From Pinus tabuliformis (Eukaryota; Streptophyta; Pinopsida; Pinales; Pinaceae): a DNA stretch of 64,000 nucleotides. Shown in pieces: positions 35,849 through 48,695 of this stretch. The DNA lies in contig CM062810.1 of the NCBI GenBank assembly GCA_031772625.1, forward strand, positions 455,209,731-455,273,730, written 5' to 3'. Each line of letters starts with the position of its first letter. The stretch's first letter is position 1. The translations under genes and the position numbers were made by a program. Below the pieces are notes generated by a model. That model was not told the DNA's origin. It was given only the letters and a program-made list of their open reading frames with translations, and made no database searches.

Positions 35849-36892
35849 GTGGTAGATTCAGCAGCCTCATTCCATGCCACACCAAATAACAAACATTTTC
35901 ATGACTATGTTCAAGGATATTTTGGACAAGTTCGATTAGGTGATGATAAACCTTGTAAAATCATTGCAATGGGTACATTTTTCATAAAATATAAAAATGG
36001 AAATAAATCACTATTGAAGGAGGTAAGGCATGTTCTAAATCTGAAGAAAAATATTATTTCAACAGGTCAATTAGGAGGTGAAGGTTGTGTAACTACTTTC
36101 ACAGATAAAACCTCGAAGGTCACAAAAGGAGCCTTGGTAATAGCAAAAGTAGAAAAGGTTGGTACATTGTATTTATGCAATGGTATTTCTAATTCTATGA
36201 ATGCTTTAACCTCTACAATAGAAGATAAAACATTGTGGTATCATAGACTTGGGCACATGAGTGAGAAGGGGATGGAGATCCTTCACTCAAGAATTTTTTT
36301 GCTAGGTTTGAAGCATGTTGATTTGAAATTCTATGAAAATTGTGTTTATGGAAAACAGAAGAGTGTCAAATTTCTCAAAGTTGGGAAAGAAAACAAGAGC
36401 GAAGAATTAGATCTTTTGCATACATATGTATGGGGACCTGCTCTGGTGTCATCTTTTGATGGGTCTCATTATTATGTTAAATTTATTGATGATGCGACCA
36501 GAAAAACCTAGATTTATTGTATTTGAAATAAATCTTATGTATTTAATACTTTCAAGAAATGGAAAGATTTTGTTGAAAATGAGATAGGAAAAAGGTTGAA
36601 GTGTCTCAAATCAGATAATGGAGGTGAATATTGTAGTAAAGAAATTGATAGGTACTATTCAGAAAATGGAATTCGCAGGGAGAAGACAGTTCCAGGAACA
36701 CCACAACAAAATGGTGTGTTAGAAAGGATGAATGGGACAATCATGGAGCATGCAAGTTGCATGGGATTGCATGGAGGATTACATTTACAATTTTGGGTAG
36801 ATGTTGTAGCTATTGTTATTTATCTAATAAACATAGGGCCTTCACGTTCCTTACATGTTGTTATTCCAGAGGAGGCATGGACATCGAAATAG
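35849..36892 (+). mobile_element. Copia-2 protease and integrase remnant
   Basis: VVDSAASFHATPNNKHFHDY is the Tork-type protease start. LWYHRLGHMSEKGMEIL with CVYGKQ is the pre-integrase zinc motif. LKSDNGGEY and TVPGTPQQNGVLERMNGTI are integrase core motifs. Confidence 0.88.
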
Positions 36893-37379
36893 GTAAACTA
36901 CTCTTTTTTAAAGACTTTTGGTTGTGAAGCCTTTATCCACATTAATAAAGTAAATAGATAAAAACTTGAGGCAAAATCGAAGAAATGTACGTTTATTGGA
37001 TATGGTGTTAATGATTTTGGTTATCGCTTTTATTATTATGAAAAACACAAAATCATTAGGAGAAAATATGTCATATTCAATGAAAAGGTTTTGTAAAAGG
37101 ATCGGTTGTAGTAATAGAAATAGGAAAAGGAAAACATAGAATACACAGTGCTTGAAGAGATCACAGAAAAAGTGATGGTGCCTGAAAATCATAATGGTCA
37201 ATAGCCGGAACAACAACCACAACAGCAACAAGCACCTCAAACACCTGAAAGTGGTGTTAGAAGATCTACCAGGATAAGTAGACCCCTTGAACGATACTTT
37301 CCTTCATTATATTATGTATTGTTGACTGATTCTAGTGAAGTAGAATGTTATGAAGAAGCAGTGCACGTAGAAACCAGGA

Positions 37380-38870
37380 AGAAGTGGGAGAAAGCCATGA
37401 AAGAAGAGATGGACTCCTTAGCACATAACCAGACTTGGGACTTAGTCAGGTTTCCTGCAGGTTAAAAAGCATTGCAGAATCAATGGTTTTACAAGTTGAC
37501 AGAAGACGATGGAGGTAGACAAAGGTGTAAAGCTAGACTTATGGTGAAGGGGTTTGCATAGAAAAAGGGTATAGACTTTCATGGGATATTTTCTCATGTT
37601 GTTAAAATGGCTTCGATTAGAACTATTTTAAGTCTAGTAGCAGCTAAAGATTTGCATCTTGAGCAGTTAGATGTGAAGACATCTTTTCTCCATGGGGATT
37701 TAGAGGAAGAGATATATATGCAGTAGCCACAAGGATATGAGGTAAAAGGGAAATAGAAACTAGTATATAGGTTGAAGAAGATCGTGTATGGCTTAAAACA
37801 GGCTCCAAGACAGTGGTATCTAAAACTTGACAAGTTTATGTCTAAACATGGTTATACTAGATGTCACTCTGACCATTGTGTTTATCCCCAAATACAAAAT
37901 GATGGCAGTTATATTATATTGTTATTGTATGTAGATGACATGCTGGTTGGAGGTTCCAACATGTAGGAAATAAATGTGCTCAAAAGAAAATTGGCAAAAT
38001 CCTTTGCAATGAAGGATTTGGGTGCTACAAAACAAATCCTTGGTATGAGAATAACAAGAGACAGGAAGAATCACAAATTAACATTGTCTCAGAGTGAGTA
38101 CATACAAAAGTTGTTGGAAAGGTTTAATATGTAGAATGCAAAACTAGTTAGTATACCTTTGGCTAGCCATTTCAAACTCAGGAAGAAATGGCTGATATGT
38201 CTAAAGTTCCATATGCTTCAGCAGATGGAAGCTTAATGTATCCAATGGTCTTCACAAGGCCTAATATTGCACATGAAGTGGGAGTTATAAGAAGTTACAT
38301 GAATAATCGAAGGAAAAAACATTGGATGGTGGTGAAGTGGATTCTCAGGTATTTAAGAGGTACCACACATCAAGCATTATGCTCTGGTGGTTCAAACATT
38401 GCTCTACAGGGATATGATGATGCAGCTATGGTGGTTGATAGAGATAACTAGAGGAGCACAACAGGTTATTTGTTTACTGTAGGTGGAACAACTGTGACTT
38501 GGGTTTCAAAACTGCAAAGTGTTGGGGCTCTCTCAACAACAGAAGCAGAGTATGTTACTACTACAGAGGCTAGTAAAGAAATAATTTGGTTGCAAATTTT
38601 TTTGGATTAATTGGGTAAGAAGCAGGAGTTGCGTATGTCATATAGTGACAGCCAGAGCACCATACATCTTGCAATGATCTTTTCACTTCAGTCCAAGACA
38701 AAACATATACAGCTCAAGTATCATTTCATATGGTCAGCATTGGAAGATGGTAGTTGAAGTTGGAAGAGATACACACTAGCCAGAATCCTAAAGACATGTT
38801 AACAAAAGTTGTAACCAGGGAGAAATTGAGATTCTTCTCAGTTTCAACTGGTCTTCAATTATGATGAAGA
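37380..38870 (+). mobile_element. Copia-2 reverse transcriptase and RNase H remnant
   Basis: Recognisable blocks include GLKQAPRQWYLKLDKFMSKH, YIILLLYVDDMLVGGSN (catalytic YVDD), KVPYASADGSLMYPMV and WILRYLRGTTHQAL. They are close to Tnt1 in wording and order. Decayed. Confidence 0.88.
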
Positions 38871-38960
38871 AGATGAGAGACAGATAGGTCTGAGGTGGAG
38901 TCATTGTCCAGCAAATGAAGTAGCGGTGGAGTTGCTATACTCAATCTCCATGTGGGAGAT

Positions 38961-39548
38961 TGTTGGGTGTGGCGCTTGATTATCTTCTGTATCTAAAGGT
39001 ATCGTCGCATTGGACCCTAGTTCGTAATGGTGAGGTAACACCACCCGTAAAATATACGCTATAGGTAGGGATCAAGGGGGGTGGCTATGGCCTTTGGGAG
39101 CCGATCTAGGGCAGCACCCTCGAAGCTAAAAATAGATGTATAATTTCCCTATAAAATGTTGTAATTTCATAGCCAATGTGGGTCATTCATTAGGTGGATA
39201 TTTGACGGCAGATGTTATGTTTAATTTAGGATTTTTGTTCCCTAGAAGGCACCCCCTCGCTATATATGAGGGAATTGTATTGTGTCTCTGTAGATCTGTA
39301 TTCTAAGTGAAAAAGAGAGAGGAGATTGTGTGAGAGTGAAGAGGGAATTACAATGGATCTGTTGTCAGTTGGATCTCTTCAGTTTGCTGGATAATATAAA
39401 AGGAAGGACTGGTTGTTTCTCCATGGATGTAGCCCAAACTGGGTGAACCACGTATATCTGTGTCTCTCTTGTTTTATGTGTTTTCTATGTTTATATTTCT
39501 GCAGTATTTTATGTGTTCCATTGCTTTATAATATATAATTTTCTTATA
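38961..39548 (+). repeat. Copia-2 3' LTR
   Basis: 588 bp, starting TGTTGGGTGTGG after a purine-rich GTGGGAGAT. It contains a segment near 39065-39165 that the 5' LTR lacks. Confidence 0.83.
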
Positions 39549-40315
39549 GAGGGAGGGAGATAGGAGAGAAAGAGGAAGTACGAGAGAGAAGATTTGAGAG
39601 AGAGGAGGAGATAGGGATGGATAGGGAGATGGTGTTGGAGGGGGAGAGAGGAAGGGAAGAAGAAATACATAGAGAGTGAGAAGTGGAGAGAGAGGGAGTA
39701 ACAATGGAGAGATGGAGAGAGAGTGTGTATGTTTGGGGTTAAGATAAAGACAAAGAAGAAGAGATGGAGAGAATGGGGCATAGAAGGAGAGAGGGAGGGA
39801 TATAGTAATAGAGTTGGAGGGTTAAGAGTAAGAGAAAGAGAGAGAGAGAGGAAGGAATAGAGAGAGGATGTGAGAGAGTGGAGTGAGGGAGGGAAAGAGA
39901 GATGGAGTTGGAGGGGGAGAGAGGGGTAAGAAGAAAAAAATATAGAGAGAAAGGTGGAGAGAGAGAGTGGGAATGATAAGAGGATGGAGAGAGAGGGAGA
40001 GAGGAAAGAAGTAGGGAAAATAGATAAAAGTGGGGGAGAGGGAGGGAAGGGGAAGAGAGTGAGAGGAGGAGGGAGGAATAGGTAGATAGATTGAAGAAAT
40101 AGAGTGTATGTTTTGGTAGTGATATAGAGAGGGAAATGGAGATAGAGATATAGATGGAAGGTGAAGAGAGGAAAGAAGAGAGAGAGATGGAGAGAGGGGG
40201 GGAGGGACAAAGATATTGATAGATGTGAAGTGAAATAACATCTGTGATCAAGGGCTTGAGATAGAGTGGAAAATAAGGAGAGATGGGGGGAGATATAGAT
40301 ATATATTGGGGGGGG
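39549..40315 (+). repeat. GA-rich purine tract, right part
   Basis: Continues the tract at 33714-34400 after Copia-2. Joined, the uninterrupted tract was about 1.45 kb. It ends in a run of G (about 40310). Long Ser/Pro/Leu frames on the minus strand here are composition artefacts. Confidence 0.9.
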
Positions 40316-40324
40316 GGTGGGAGA

Positions 40325-40950
40325 GTGAAGAATATTTCTTTCACCAGATACATTGATTTCAGTGTAGATGGTGACTTCTAATCCAATTTGATTTCTTGCA
40401 CTATATGCATTGATTTTAGTGTAGATGATGATTTCTAATGATAATTGATTTCTTTCACTAGATGCATTAATTCCAATGTAGTTGTTTTCTAATCATATTT
40501 GATTTCTTGCACTAAATGCATTGATTTCAATGTAGATGTTGATTTCTAATATTTTTTATTGCTTTCACTAGATGCATTGATTTCAATGTAGATTTTGATT
40601 TCTAATATTATTTGATTGCTTGCACTAAATGCATTGATTTCGATGTAGATGGTGATTTCTAATCCTATTTGATTGCTTGCACTAAAGGCATTGATTTCAG
40701 TATAGATGTTTCTTTATAATCCTATTTTCTTACTTGCACTAGGTGCATTAATTTCAGCGTAGACATTGGTTTATAATCCAATTTTCTTACGTGCACTAGA
40801 TGAATTGATTTGAGTCTAAATGTTGATTTATAATCTTACTTTATTTCTTTCATTAGATGCAGTGATTTTAGTGTAAATGTTCTTTTCTAATCTTATTTAA
40901 TTGCTTGCATTAGATTCATTAATTTCAATGTAAATGTTGATTTATGTTTT
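40325..40950. repeat. Minisatellite, ~58-bp unit, about 11 copies
   Basis: The unit runs roughly TTTGATTGCTTGCACTA, ATGCATTGATTTCA, GTGTAGATGTTGATTTCTAA. Copies of the GTAGATG word fall near 40364, 40424, 40479, 40535, 40591, 40651, 40710, 40769, 40820, 40873 and 40930. Copies diverge progressively toward the right end. Confidence 0.92.
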
Positions 40951-41575
40951 GATGTAATTGGATGTATGATGGTACATTAAGTTTAAAGTGATTGGATTAA
41001 CATTGTGAATTGATTTCAGTGTAAGCACAAAACATTATTGACAATGTACATTGATTTTTGTGTTATAGTAATTCAACCTATTAATATTGGAGAGAAGGAG
41101 AGAGAAGGAATGATGTTTCCTACAATAGATTGAGCTAAATATTTAAATTGTTTATGGTTTAACCGGTCCTTTTCATATAATTGATATGAAATATGACAAT
41201 CAATATGAAAAGATGACAAAAGTAAAAAGGGTGACAATAAGAATAATAGAAGAAAATAGTTTTATATTAAACACAATGAAGACCATTTGTAATTGACTAT
41301 ATTCTTATTATTCACATTTTCTATCATTCAACACTATTACATTGTCCCTTTACATTCAAAATTTATATTTCATCGTCTTTCATCATTAAAGTTATTATCA
41401 TCATAATAAACTGAGTCAAGTGAGAAAATTTAAAATTGAAATATACATATTAATTTGAGACATATTAGCATATTTAAAATCATTATATTAATATTATATG
41501 AATTTATATATTATTGACAAAATTAATCATATGTTTGTTAGATTTTCTTTAGATGCACATGACTGAAACCAACTT
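40951..41575. other. AT-rich spacer, nothing recognised
   Basis: No gene, RNA or element end is visible. Confidence 0.5.
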
Positions 41576-41735
41576 AGATCCATCTTAACTCTGGATCTAT
41601 CAAGCACCATCAAGGATCAACTCTCTCGAGGTACAAACCTTTCCTCAAGTTTTGCACTCAAAAAATAGGTCTGCACCTCAAGAGATGTGATCCCTCTCGT
41701 CACTTGATAGATCCAGAGTTAAGATGGAACTAGGC
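41576..41735. repeat. ~150-bp hairpin with near-perfect 27-bp arms
   Basis: ATCCATCTTAACTCTGGATC with TATCAAG (41578-41604) is matched by its reverse complement at 41703-41729. The inner part also pairs imperfectly (GAGGTACAAACCT against AGGTCTGCACCTC), so nearly the whole segment folds back. A related, more diverged copy lies at about 41838-41955. It may be a small foldback transposon. Confidence 0.8.
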
Positions 41736-41959
41736 TGGATTTATTTTAAAATTGAGGAAATTACAAATATTTTTGAAAGTAACTTTTCATTAAAATGATA
41801 ATTCTTTACTTTCAATTACATAAATTGATATAAAACTAGCTTGGATCTATCTTAACTTTAGATCTTAATTTTGTATTGATCAAGGGCATAGGGGATCAAA
41901 TCTCTTTTCACTTTAAAAAATGTTTGTATATGAAGAGATTGTATGCCTCTAACACTTAG

Positions 41960-43400
41960 TAAAATAGGAGTAATATTATTGAATTATTAATTATAATTAT
42001 AATTATCAATTTTTTATTTCACTTTAATTATTTTTAGTTTTATAATTTACCCCAAATTTATTTTTCTTAACATTTTTCACATTAAATTTTATTTTACGGA
42101 GTTTCCTCAAATTAGATGTTAAAATTGATTTTCAAATAAAATAAATGGGCTATATTTTTTAATATTAAAAGTTATTTTTAATTTTCCCCGTGGTGTTGAT
42201 TAATTGATGATAGAATGGGTTGTTAAGGCATTTCTTATGATGTTATTGGTTTAAACTTTGATTATCTCAGTGTGCCACATGTGAGGTGATGTGGGTACAC
42301 TTGGAGGTGATTGTGGTAGTGAATAGAATTGATCCTTAAGTACAAACATGCTATAGTTGTCTATTCTCTCATATACAAAAAAATTAACAACAATAATAAT
42401 AATAATCTTATTTTTTTTATTTTATGGAATTAATTATTTATCAAAATTACATTTTATTAAAAGCACATGATTTTATTGGAAGTAGTTTAGCTGATGGAAA
42501 TAAAGGAAACTAATTTTCTTGTAAGAATTTTCTAAATTGTATTTCCACTCAAACACTCATAGAAAACAAAAAAAGTCTTCACACCACCCATCAAGCAAGC
42601 CACCCAATGTCACCTTCGTGGTCTCCTCTCACTCTTTAGACTACAAGAAGGATATCCTTATCTAGGGGGGGAATCCTTAAATATTGAGCTAATCTAAGTC
42701 ATTGGGTAATGAAAGAAATTTCCTTAATGAGGACTAGTGATTTGACGCTACTCACTCTCAAAGTAGAAGGTCAGGGATAAGTGTGCAAATAGTCAGGCAA
42801 ACTATGAATTATTAACAAAGTTTGAATGACTTTAATTACACAACTATTATTCATCCAACCAAATTATACTTGAAAAATTAAAGATAAATCTTGCTCAATT
42901 AACCATATAGCATGAGATGCTAGTGAAGCATATATACAATGGCATAATAAAAATAGAAAATGAATCATAAATTGTCTATAAAAGTAAGGCATTAGATCAT
43001 TCATTTGTCTTATTCATTAGCATTGGAGATTGAGAGTTTGTTATCATCATCAAGAGACCATTCCACAATTAAGAGATCGTACACCAACAATATTAACTAT
43101 GTTTTGGACAACAAAGAGTTATGTGCTTGTGATGATAAATAAAGGAAATAGTCAAACTTGTCATTGTTACTAAGGACAATGAAGACAACAAAGTTAAATG
43201 TGGACTACTTACACGTTTGTAACATTCAAATGTCATCCATTTATCATCATGCAAGTTGCATGAAGGAAATTTGGTAGTGATACTAAGTGAATATTGTTTG
43301 ATCAAATTTCATACCCTCTCCTTAGAACTACCACTTTGAAATTCGAAGAAGAAATGTGAAATATATGTACAACCAACTAAATAAGTTGGAAAGGTTGTTG
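41960..43400. other. Intergenic, nothing recognised
   Basis: AT-rich DNA. Short open frames on the minus strand at 43093-43305 have no recognised domain. Confidence 0.45.
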
Positions 43401-43404
43401 CAAC

Positions 43405-43640
43405 ATACATAGGTGGTCATGTCATGTTTCAAAAGGAGGTGTTGTCCCACTCCCATTTTCGGTAATTTGTTAACCTTTGAATTTGATTCCCTCTAAATGT
43501 GATCAATGATATGACCCTAAATATTCTAATAAGCTGCATAGTTTTAATCATCCTTTGATCCAATAAAGAAGTGTACAACGAAGTATAACCTTTCACCCAA
43601 TCTAAAACAACCTTTGAATCCATTATGACTTATATGTTTA
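43405..43640 (-). mobile_element. LINE-type RNase H domain fragment
   Basis: The minus strand reads DSKVVLDWVKGYTSLYTSLL, then MKTxQLIRIFRV, and, after a one-frame shift near 43520, RESNSKVNKLPKMGVGQ. This is the C-terminal half of the plant LINE RNase H domain (family pattern: DSxVVIDWxxG, then FxHIYREeNxxADxLSKxG). The final motif's ADxLSK has decayed to VNKLPK and the active-site Asp is lost. The RT and N-terminal half are absent. It could alternatively come from a host RNase H-like gene, which shares this fold. Confidence 0.6.
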
Positions 43641-44764
43641 GATTGTTGAAGTGACACAATTAAAATGACTAACATGAACGACTAATTGATATTATTGTAG
43701 TTTTTGTTAGTTAGTCATATTTCTTTTCCTAGACTAAGTTGGTCATTTATGATAGTCATTTATGTTAGTAATTTTTGTTTGGGTCTCTTAATATTGCTAT
43801 TTTTTGTACTATTTCACTTGGAACAATTGTGGTTACCAACATTTTTAGTCACCTAGTCACTAATTTCACCATTTTCTACTAGTGTCTAGTGCTCAAGTGT
43901 TGGAATTAATGTCTTGTCAATGTTATTTCCTATCCACCATTCTCATGTTGTTGATAAAATTTCACTACATTTCCCTCATCAAGTTTCCCTACAAGGGCAC
44001 CCTTCAAAATGATTTTGACAATCCCTACGCGTGATTCCTATCACAAACATTATGACTGTGTTCTTCTCAAATCTTCTCCATAGTAAATCTTGCATTCTTT
44101 ATTCTTTCACCATAGACTACACTCCCTTAGAATTTGAATAATTCACCCTTCCATCAAGTGGAGTGTTTTTTGAGAAATTTCCTTGGGGTTATAATAAGGT
44201 TCAGAAGTAAAAAATTTGACGATGATGTTAACATTAAGCTGAAGTTAGAGTTTCCATGACAATCCTTCAAATTATAGCAAATTGGTCTATTCCTTATTTT
44301 CAGGTAATAAGATGCCCTCATAATTAACATTATTGACTGAAAGGGTTAAGAAACAATGTGGACGTGGTGTGTGGGGAAGAAAGGCATGTATTTGGAAGAG
44401 GAGTTGTTAAAGCCAATTGACTTGGTGGCTCAAACATTCAACATTACTGGTATGCTTTATATTTCAGAATGGTAGTAATCCATGAAGTCTCCATTAGTTT
44501 ATTTTCCTAGGTTTTTTCTTTTATTATAAAGTTTTTGGTTCAAACCCCTTGAGAAGGGGTTGAGGATGCAATTCACTTTGAGAAAATTAAAATATATGAA
44601 TGTACTTCTGTCAATAAAACTTTGTAAAATCCTGATGATAATATGACACTATGGGTAGATTTTTTTCCATCCAATGGATCGATAATAGAATAGGGATAGA
44701 TGTAGCAATATAATAGGCATGTTAGTTACAACCTCTATTTTTTCCATGTGATATTTTTATTAAG
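43641..44764. other. Intergenic, flank of the large LTR element
   Basis: No gene recognised. The region 43655-43800 repeats TTAGTCAT/GACTAA words reminiscent of the foldback at 7.7 kb but without clear arms. The last five bases (TTAAG, 44760-44764) are the target duplication of the next element. Confidence 0.45.
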
Positions 44765-46756
44765 TGGTGGGCCCCAGTATTGTAGCAATAATGCTACAAC
44801 TCCTAGAACTCCCTTCTTTAATTTTATCAACCCGGTAGTTCGTAACAAACTTGGAAGCGACGGTGCTGTATGCACAAGTACTAGCTCTTGCCGCAACTGT
44901 CACTTGGTCAGCTGGCACAAGTCCGCTAGGAGCTTAAGCCAACTTCTATGAGCTCTTAGAAGAAGCTTTTTAATTGATGGACAAAAGCTAACTCAAAGGA
45001 AGCTAATCTAATTGCGAAAAGAAACTGAAAGACAAAAAGAAACGCAAACCCTAGAAAACCCTAATTCTACCAACTAGTCCTACTGATGCAAAGGAAAGAA
45101 TGCAAACTACGAAAAGAGATGCCATTACTTCTAGGAAGGTAAAATGCATGTGTCTAAGTTATCACTATCTGAAGAAAACATCTTTTTGTATTTTTGCTTA
45201 AGTTGTTGAAATTATCATGCATGTGCTTCTAACTAGTTTTCCATTGTGCAGGGATGGATCAAGGGATGAAATGCTTTGGGAAAGGTTGGGATGGTACAGA
45301 GAGGGTCTAAGGGATCCCTAACATTCTTTCTGAGAGTTTCACAAAGTCTGGATGCCATGCAACCGTGTTTATGAACTTCTACAGGAAGTCTGCAGGGGGT
45401 TCTACAGGAAGTTCTGTAATTCTTCTAGAGGATGTTTCGTGATTGGGTTTTTGACTGATAGGTGAGTGGGAGAGAATGCATGAATGGGTAGGGAGGTAGG
45501 GTAGGGGCCTGGAGTGACCCAATGACAGAGGGATGAGGTGATGAGAGGGTGTGGAAGTCTAGCTTGCATCAAAGAAGGTTTATGCAATGGAAAGGCAAGA
45601 AGGTAGGGTTACGTGGCAAAAGAGCAGATGGGAGATGAGGAAACAGACTTGGTGATGGAGGAGCTGATATGGACGAGGCTCAGATGAACGAGGAGGTGAT
45701 GAAGGTGCCCTGCATAGTGTTTACCTGATCAAACCAACTACGTCTTGCATACAATCAAAATATTAGATGATCTATCTAACAGTTTAATGAGATCAGTGAA
45801 CAGCAACCTTATTCATGACAAGAATCACGTACAACATGTGAACAAAACATTATCAAAGAGATATAAATGCATGACTAACTCCTACCAATCCATCCTAAAC
45901 ATAAAAAGCTACTTCAACCATCAAAAGCAACCTAAGTAACAAAGCACGAATTAAATCTAAAGAGCAGACTTTATTTTAAGAATGCAGCGAACACACATAA
46001 AGATAAACAAGGGAGGTACTGGGCGCTTGAGATGGGCCCAACCCCAAGAGCTACAGCCTCCCAAGAGAGACTTAGAGCTGGTGCAAAGCTGGATTCATCT
46101 TTATTAATCAAGAATGAAGAGTTACATCAAAACTGTCCACAAGGAGAGCTTGAGAATGAGCTGAAAGCAAAGCTAATCTGTTGCATACAAATCGAATTAC
46201 AAAATGACTACAACAAGGCTATGAAATGACTAACTACTAGCTACTATCTACTGGCTAACTAGCTAACATCCACTGGCTACACTGGCTAACCCAAATGAGG
46301 CCCTAAGCCTTCTTATTTATACAATTTGAGGACCCAACATTCCTCCTAAAATTTAGGGACTAGGCTGCCCAAAACTTGGAGTTAACAGCAGTCCTACTTG
46401 ACTTGCTTGGCTGCCCTTGTGTTGATTCATTCGGTGGCCCTTGAACTCCGAGCTAATGGTGGAGAATTCGAGGCAACGGCCCATAAATGAAGGGGACACC
46501 TTCCTACAAATCCTCTAGCTTGTCTTCCCACGAATTTGGCTGCCAAGTGCTCATTAAGACCTTCAATTTTGTCTCCAAATTGACCAAAAAGGCTACACAA
46601 AGCACCCATTAGACTTGTTGGCATAATGACTAACCAAATTCACTCTATTAGCATAAAAATAATCAAAAACATGCAATAAACCAATGAGAATGGTGGATTA
46701 AGTCAAATTAGGAGGTTGAATGAGCCCAAATAATTGTACATTTTTGGGGCTCATCA
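44765..46756 (-). repeat. Large element, 3' LTR
   Basis: 1,992 bp starting TGGTGGGCCCCAGTATTG and ending TTTTGGGGCTCATCA. It contains TTCTACAGGAAGT words near 45375-45430. Confidence 0.92.
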
Positions 46757-47559
46757 TCACCCCACTACTGAAAGTGTTGCTCATCCTCTGAGAAACCAAT
46801 CTCTCTCCTCATCTTTGATGGCCCTCGTGGCTTCTTTGGCTAACATCTCGGCCGATTTCTCCTTTGGCTTCCCTCTTTTCAAACTTCCTGTAGAAACAGT
46901 TCGCTGGCTTCCTGTAGAAACAGTCCTCTGTCTTCCTGTAGAACCAATTTTCTCTGACTTTGCTCGCTTGGCTGCGGGTGCCTTCTCCTTGAACTGTGCT
47001 GCTGCCTGAAAGCTGAAGAATCCGACACAAACGGCAAGTCTAATGTATTATAAAAGCACACAAGTACAATGAACTGCCTGAGAATAGATATTGCATGCCA
47101 AAGCTGGATGGGAAAAAGTGTTTCCGGGCCTTTAACTGAATCAAATGGCATTCTTAATCTTAGACTTGAACTCTGCTAAGAATTGATAACAGAAGCAGAA
47201 TAGAACATAAGATAGATCAAGGGCAGAGAAAATATGACTTGGTCACATATCACTGCTATGAATCAGCATTTCCCTTCAATCTGAAATTGCTTCAAAATAG
47301 GCCAAAAATGAGAATTCCCAAGTTTTGTTTCAAGCTGCTGTATAACCAGGAGTAGAGCAAAACTTCATACCGAATCACACTTTTAAGAATTTTTTCACAT
47401 GGAATAATCTGGCTATTGCAAAAGACCTTGTGAACCCCTTGGAAAGTATTGAAATAAACAAATCTAACCAAAACAACACCAGAACTTTCCAGTTTGTTTC
47501 ATGGTAGATTAACTTCATGCAAAATCACTGTTTTTCCATTAGTTAACTTTAATTCAAAT

Positions 47560-47830
47560 TTATGTTCCTAACATGACAATACTTTCCGACTGCGACAACT
47601 TTCTCTTCTTCATTTGAAGATGTTGAAATAAGTTTTGCTAAACATTTCATATATTTTTCTCCAAGATGTTCTACTAATTTTCTTTTATCTCCATCTTGAG
47701 ACAAGATAAACAACAGTTTCACAGCATAAGCTCGCATTTCAGAGTATGTAGCTTCACAAAAAGGGAAGCAATACTTGAATTGCTCCTCCCTCTCTTAAAT
47801 TTGTCCTTGCCTCAAAAATATCTATACCGA
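47560..47830 (-). pseudogene. Captured U-box/ARM-repeat (PUB-type) coding fragment
   Basis: The minus strand reads REGGAIQVLLPF, then EMRAYAVKLLFILSQDGDKR, VEHLGEKYMKCLAKLI and SSNEEEKVVAVG. These match the ARM-repeat part of plant U-box E3 ubiquitin ligases of the PUB42-44 group, where family members read QxxAVKLLxCLSEDGD, EHxGxxxIExLLKII and NDEEEIAxAxG. The U-box itself is absent. The fragment follows the PTAC16-like fragment in the same orientation as the element's gag. It is a captured, non-functional piece and not a resident gene. Confidence 0.65.
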
Positions 47831-48695
47831 ATGCTTTAGCCTTGCTTGCAAAATAATTGAATGAAGTAGTTGTAGCACCTGCCTTGACTTGGGCAGCGAG
47901 TTCAGTGGCTTCAGCTTCTTTTTCTGCAAGCCGTTTTGCTTCTGCTTCAAGTTGTTCAGCAAGCTCCTGTTTTTTTTGCGTGAATTTTCTGTAGCTATGC
48001 GCTCTTCTTCTTCAGCTTTGGCTTTCGCTTAGGCCTCGGTGAAAACTTCCTTTCTTCCATTTGTTGGAATGGCACTTAAAAGCTCATAAACTGGCAGAGA
48101 AGGTGCAGAAGGGCTGGCTACAACATCAATAGTCTTGTTCTCTGAGATGGAAGTGTTTGCGAAAACCTCAGCTACCACAGATGCAACTTGTGTCTTTGAA
48201 ACCTTAAACCATGGAATGCAATGCTGAATTTGCATTGATTACTTTGTTGTTTATGTCTGCACTTCCTTCCGCCTTAAGAACAAGGTTGCAGTCTTTCTCT
48301 GAAATAACATCATCCGTGGAACTGGCCTTGAGGATAGTGTAACTTAATCCCATTTCCACAATTCTTTCAGTAAGCTCTGATAATGATATTTCTGATTTTC
48401 CAAACAAGTTGCTGAAAAATGAAGAGATTCCATCAAGAACATTTGAAGACCCTCCATCAGATTCGTAAACAACAACAATATGATTCACATTTGCTAGCTT
48501 GGCTGCTTCAATAACGTTCAAAGCATCAGTTGTAGTAGCTTTGGAACTAGGTCCATCCTCTGTGGGTCCTATTGATACCACTGCTTTACTTGCATTTCCT
48601 ATGGCTTTAGCTGTGGATTCAATATCCTCAAAACTGAATTCCACTGCATTAAGACGCTTGGCATCCTCTGCAGCTGCAAGGATGATGATAAACTA
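47815..48695 (-). pseudogene. Captured PTAC16-like coding fragment
   Basis: Blocks on the minus strand: AEDAKRLNAVEFSFEDIEST, AKAIGNASKAVVSIGPTEDG, VLDGISSFFSNLFGKS, then SKTQVASVVAEVFANTSISE with PSAPSLPVYELLSAIP, and a charged helix KAKAEEERIA with LAEKEAEATELA. They match the second half of PTAC16, a plastid thylakoid/nucleoid-associated protein with an NAD(P)-binding fold, in the same order. About 870 bp run without an evident intron, so the source was probably spliced RNA. The N-terminal transit peptide and first half of the fold are absent. The frame is interrupted and runs into PUB-type ARM sequence, so it is a captured fragment. Confidence 0.8.

Larger units (their letters stand above)
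34401..39548 (+). mobile_element. Ty1/copia element of Tork/Tnt1 type (Copia-2), heavily decayed
   Basis: An element on the plus strand with LTRs at both ends, a diverged iMet primer site at about 34915-34927 and copia-order coding remnants. Similarity is strongest to Tnt1-like (Tork) elements. It is riddled with breaks (well over ten). The LTRs differ in length, with about 75 bp present in only one, and by roughly a tenth of their bases, so it is older than Copia-1. It inserted into the GA-rich tract, so the target duplication (GAGAG/GAGGG) is ambiguous. Confidence 0.88.

Noticed and set aside
39474-40353. Long minus-strand frames (up to 233 codons) rich in Ser, Leu and Pro
   Set aside because: They read through a purine-only tract and exist in all three frames at once. 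Composition explains them fully.
40325-40950. CRISPR-like regular repeats
   Set aside because: Units are contiguous and diverged, with no unique spacers. The context is a plant nuclear genome, so it is a minisatellite.
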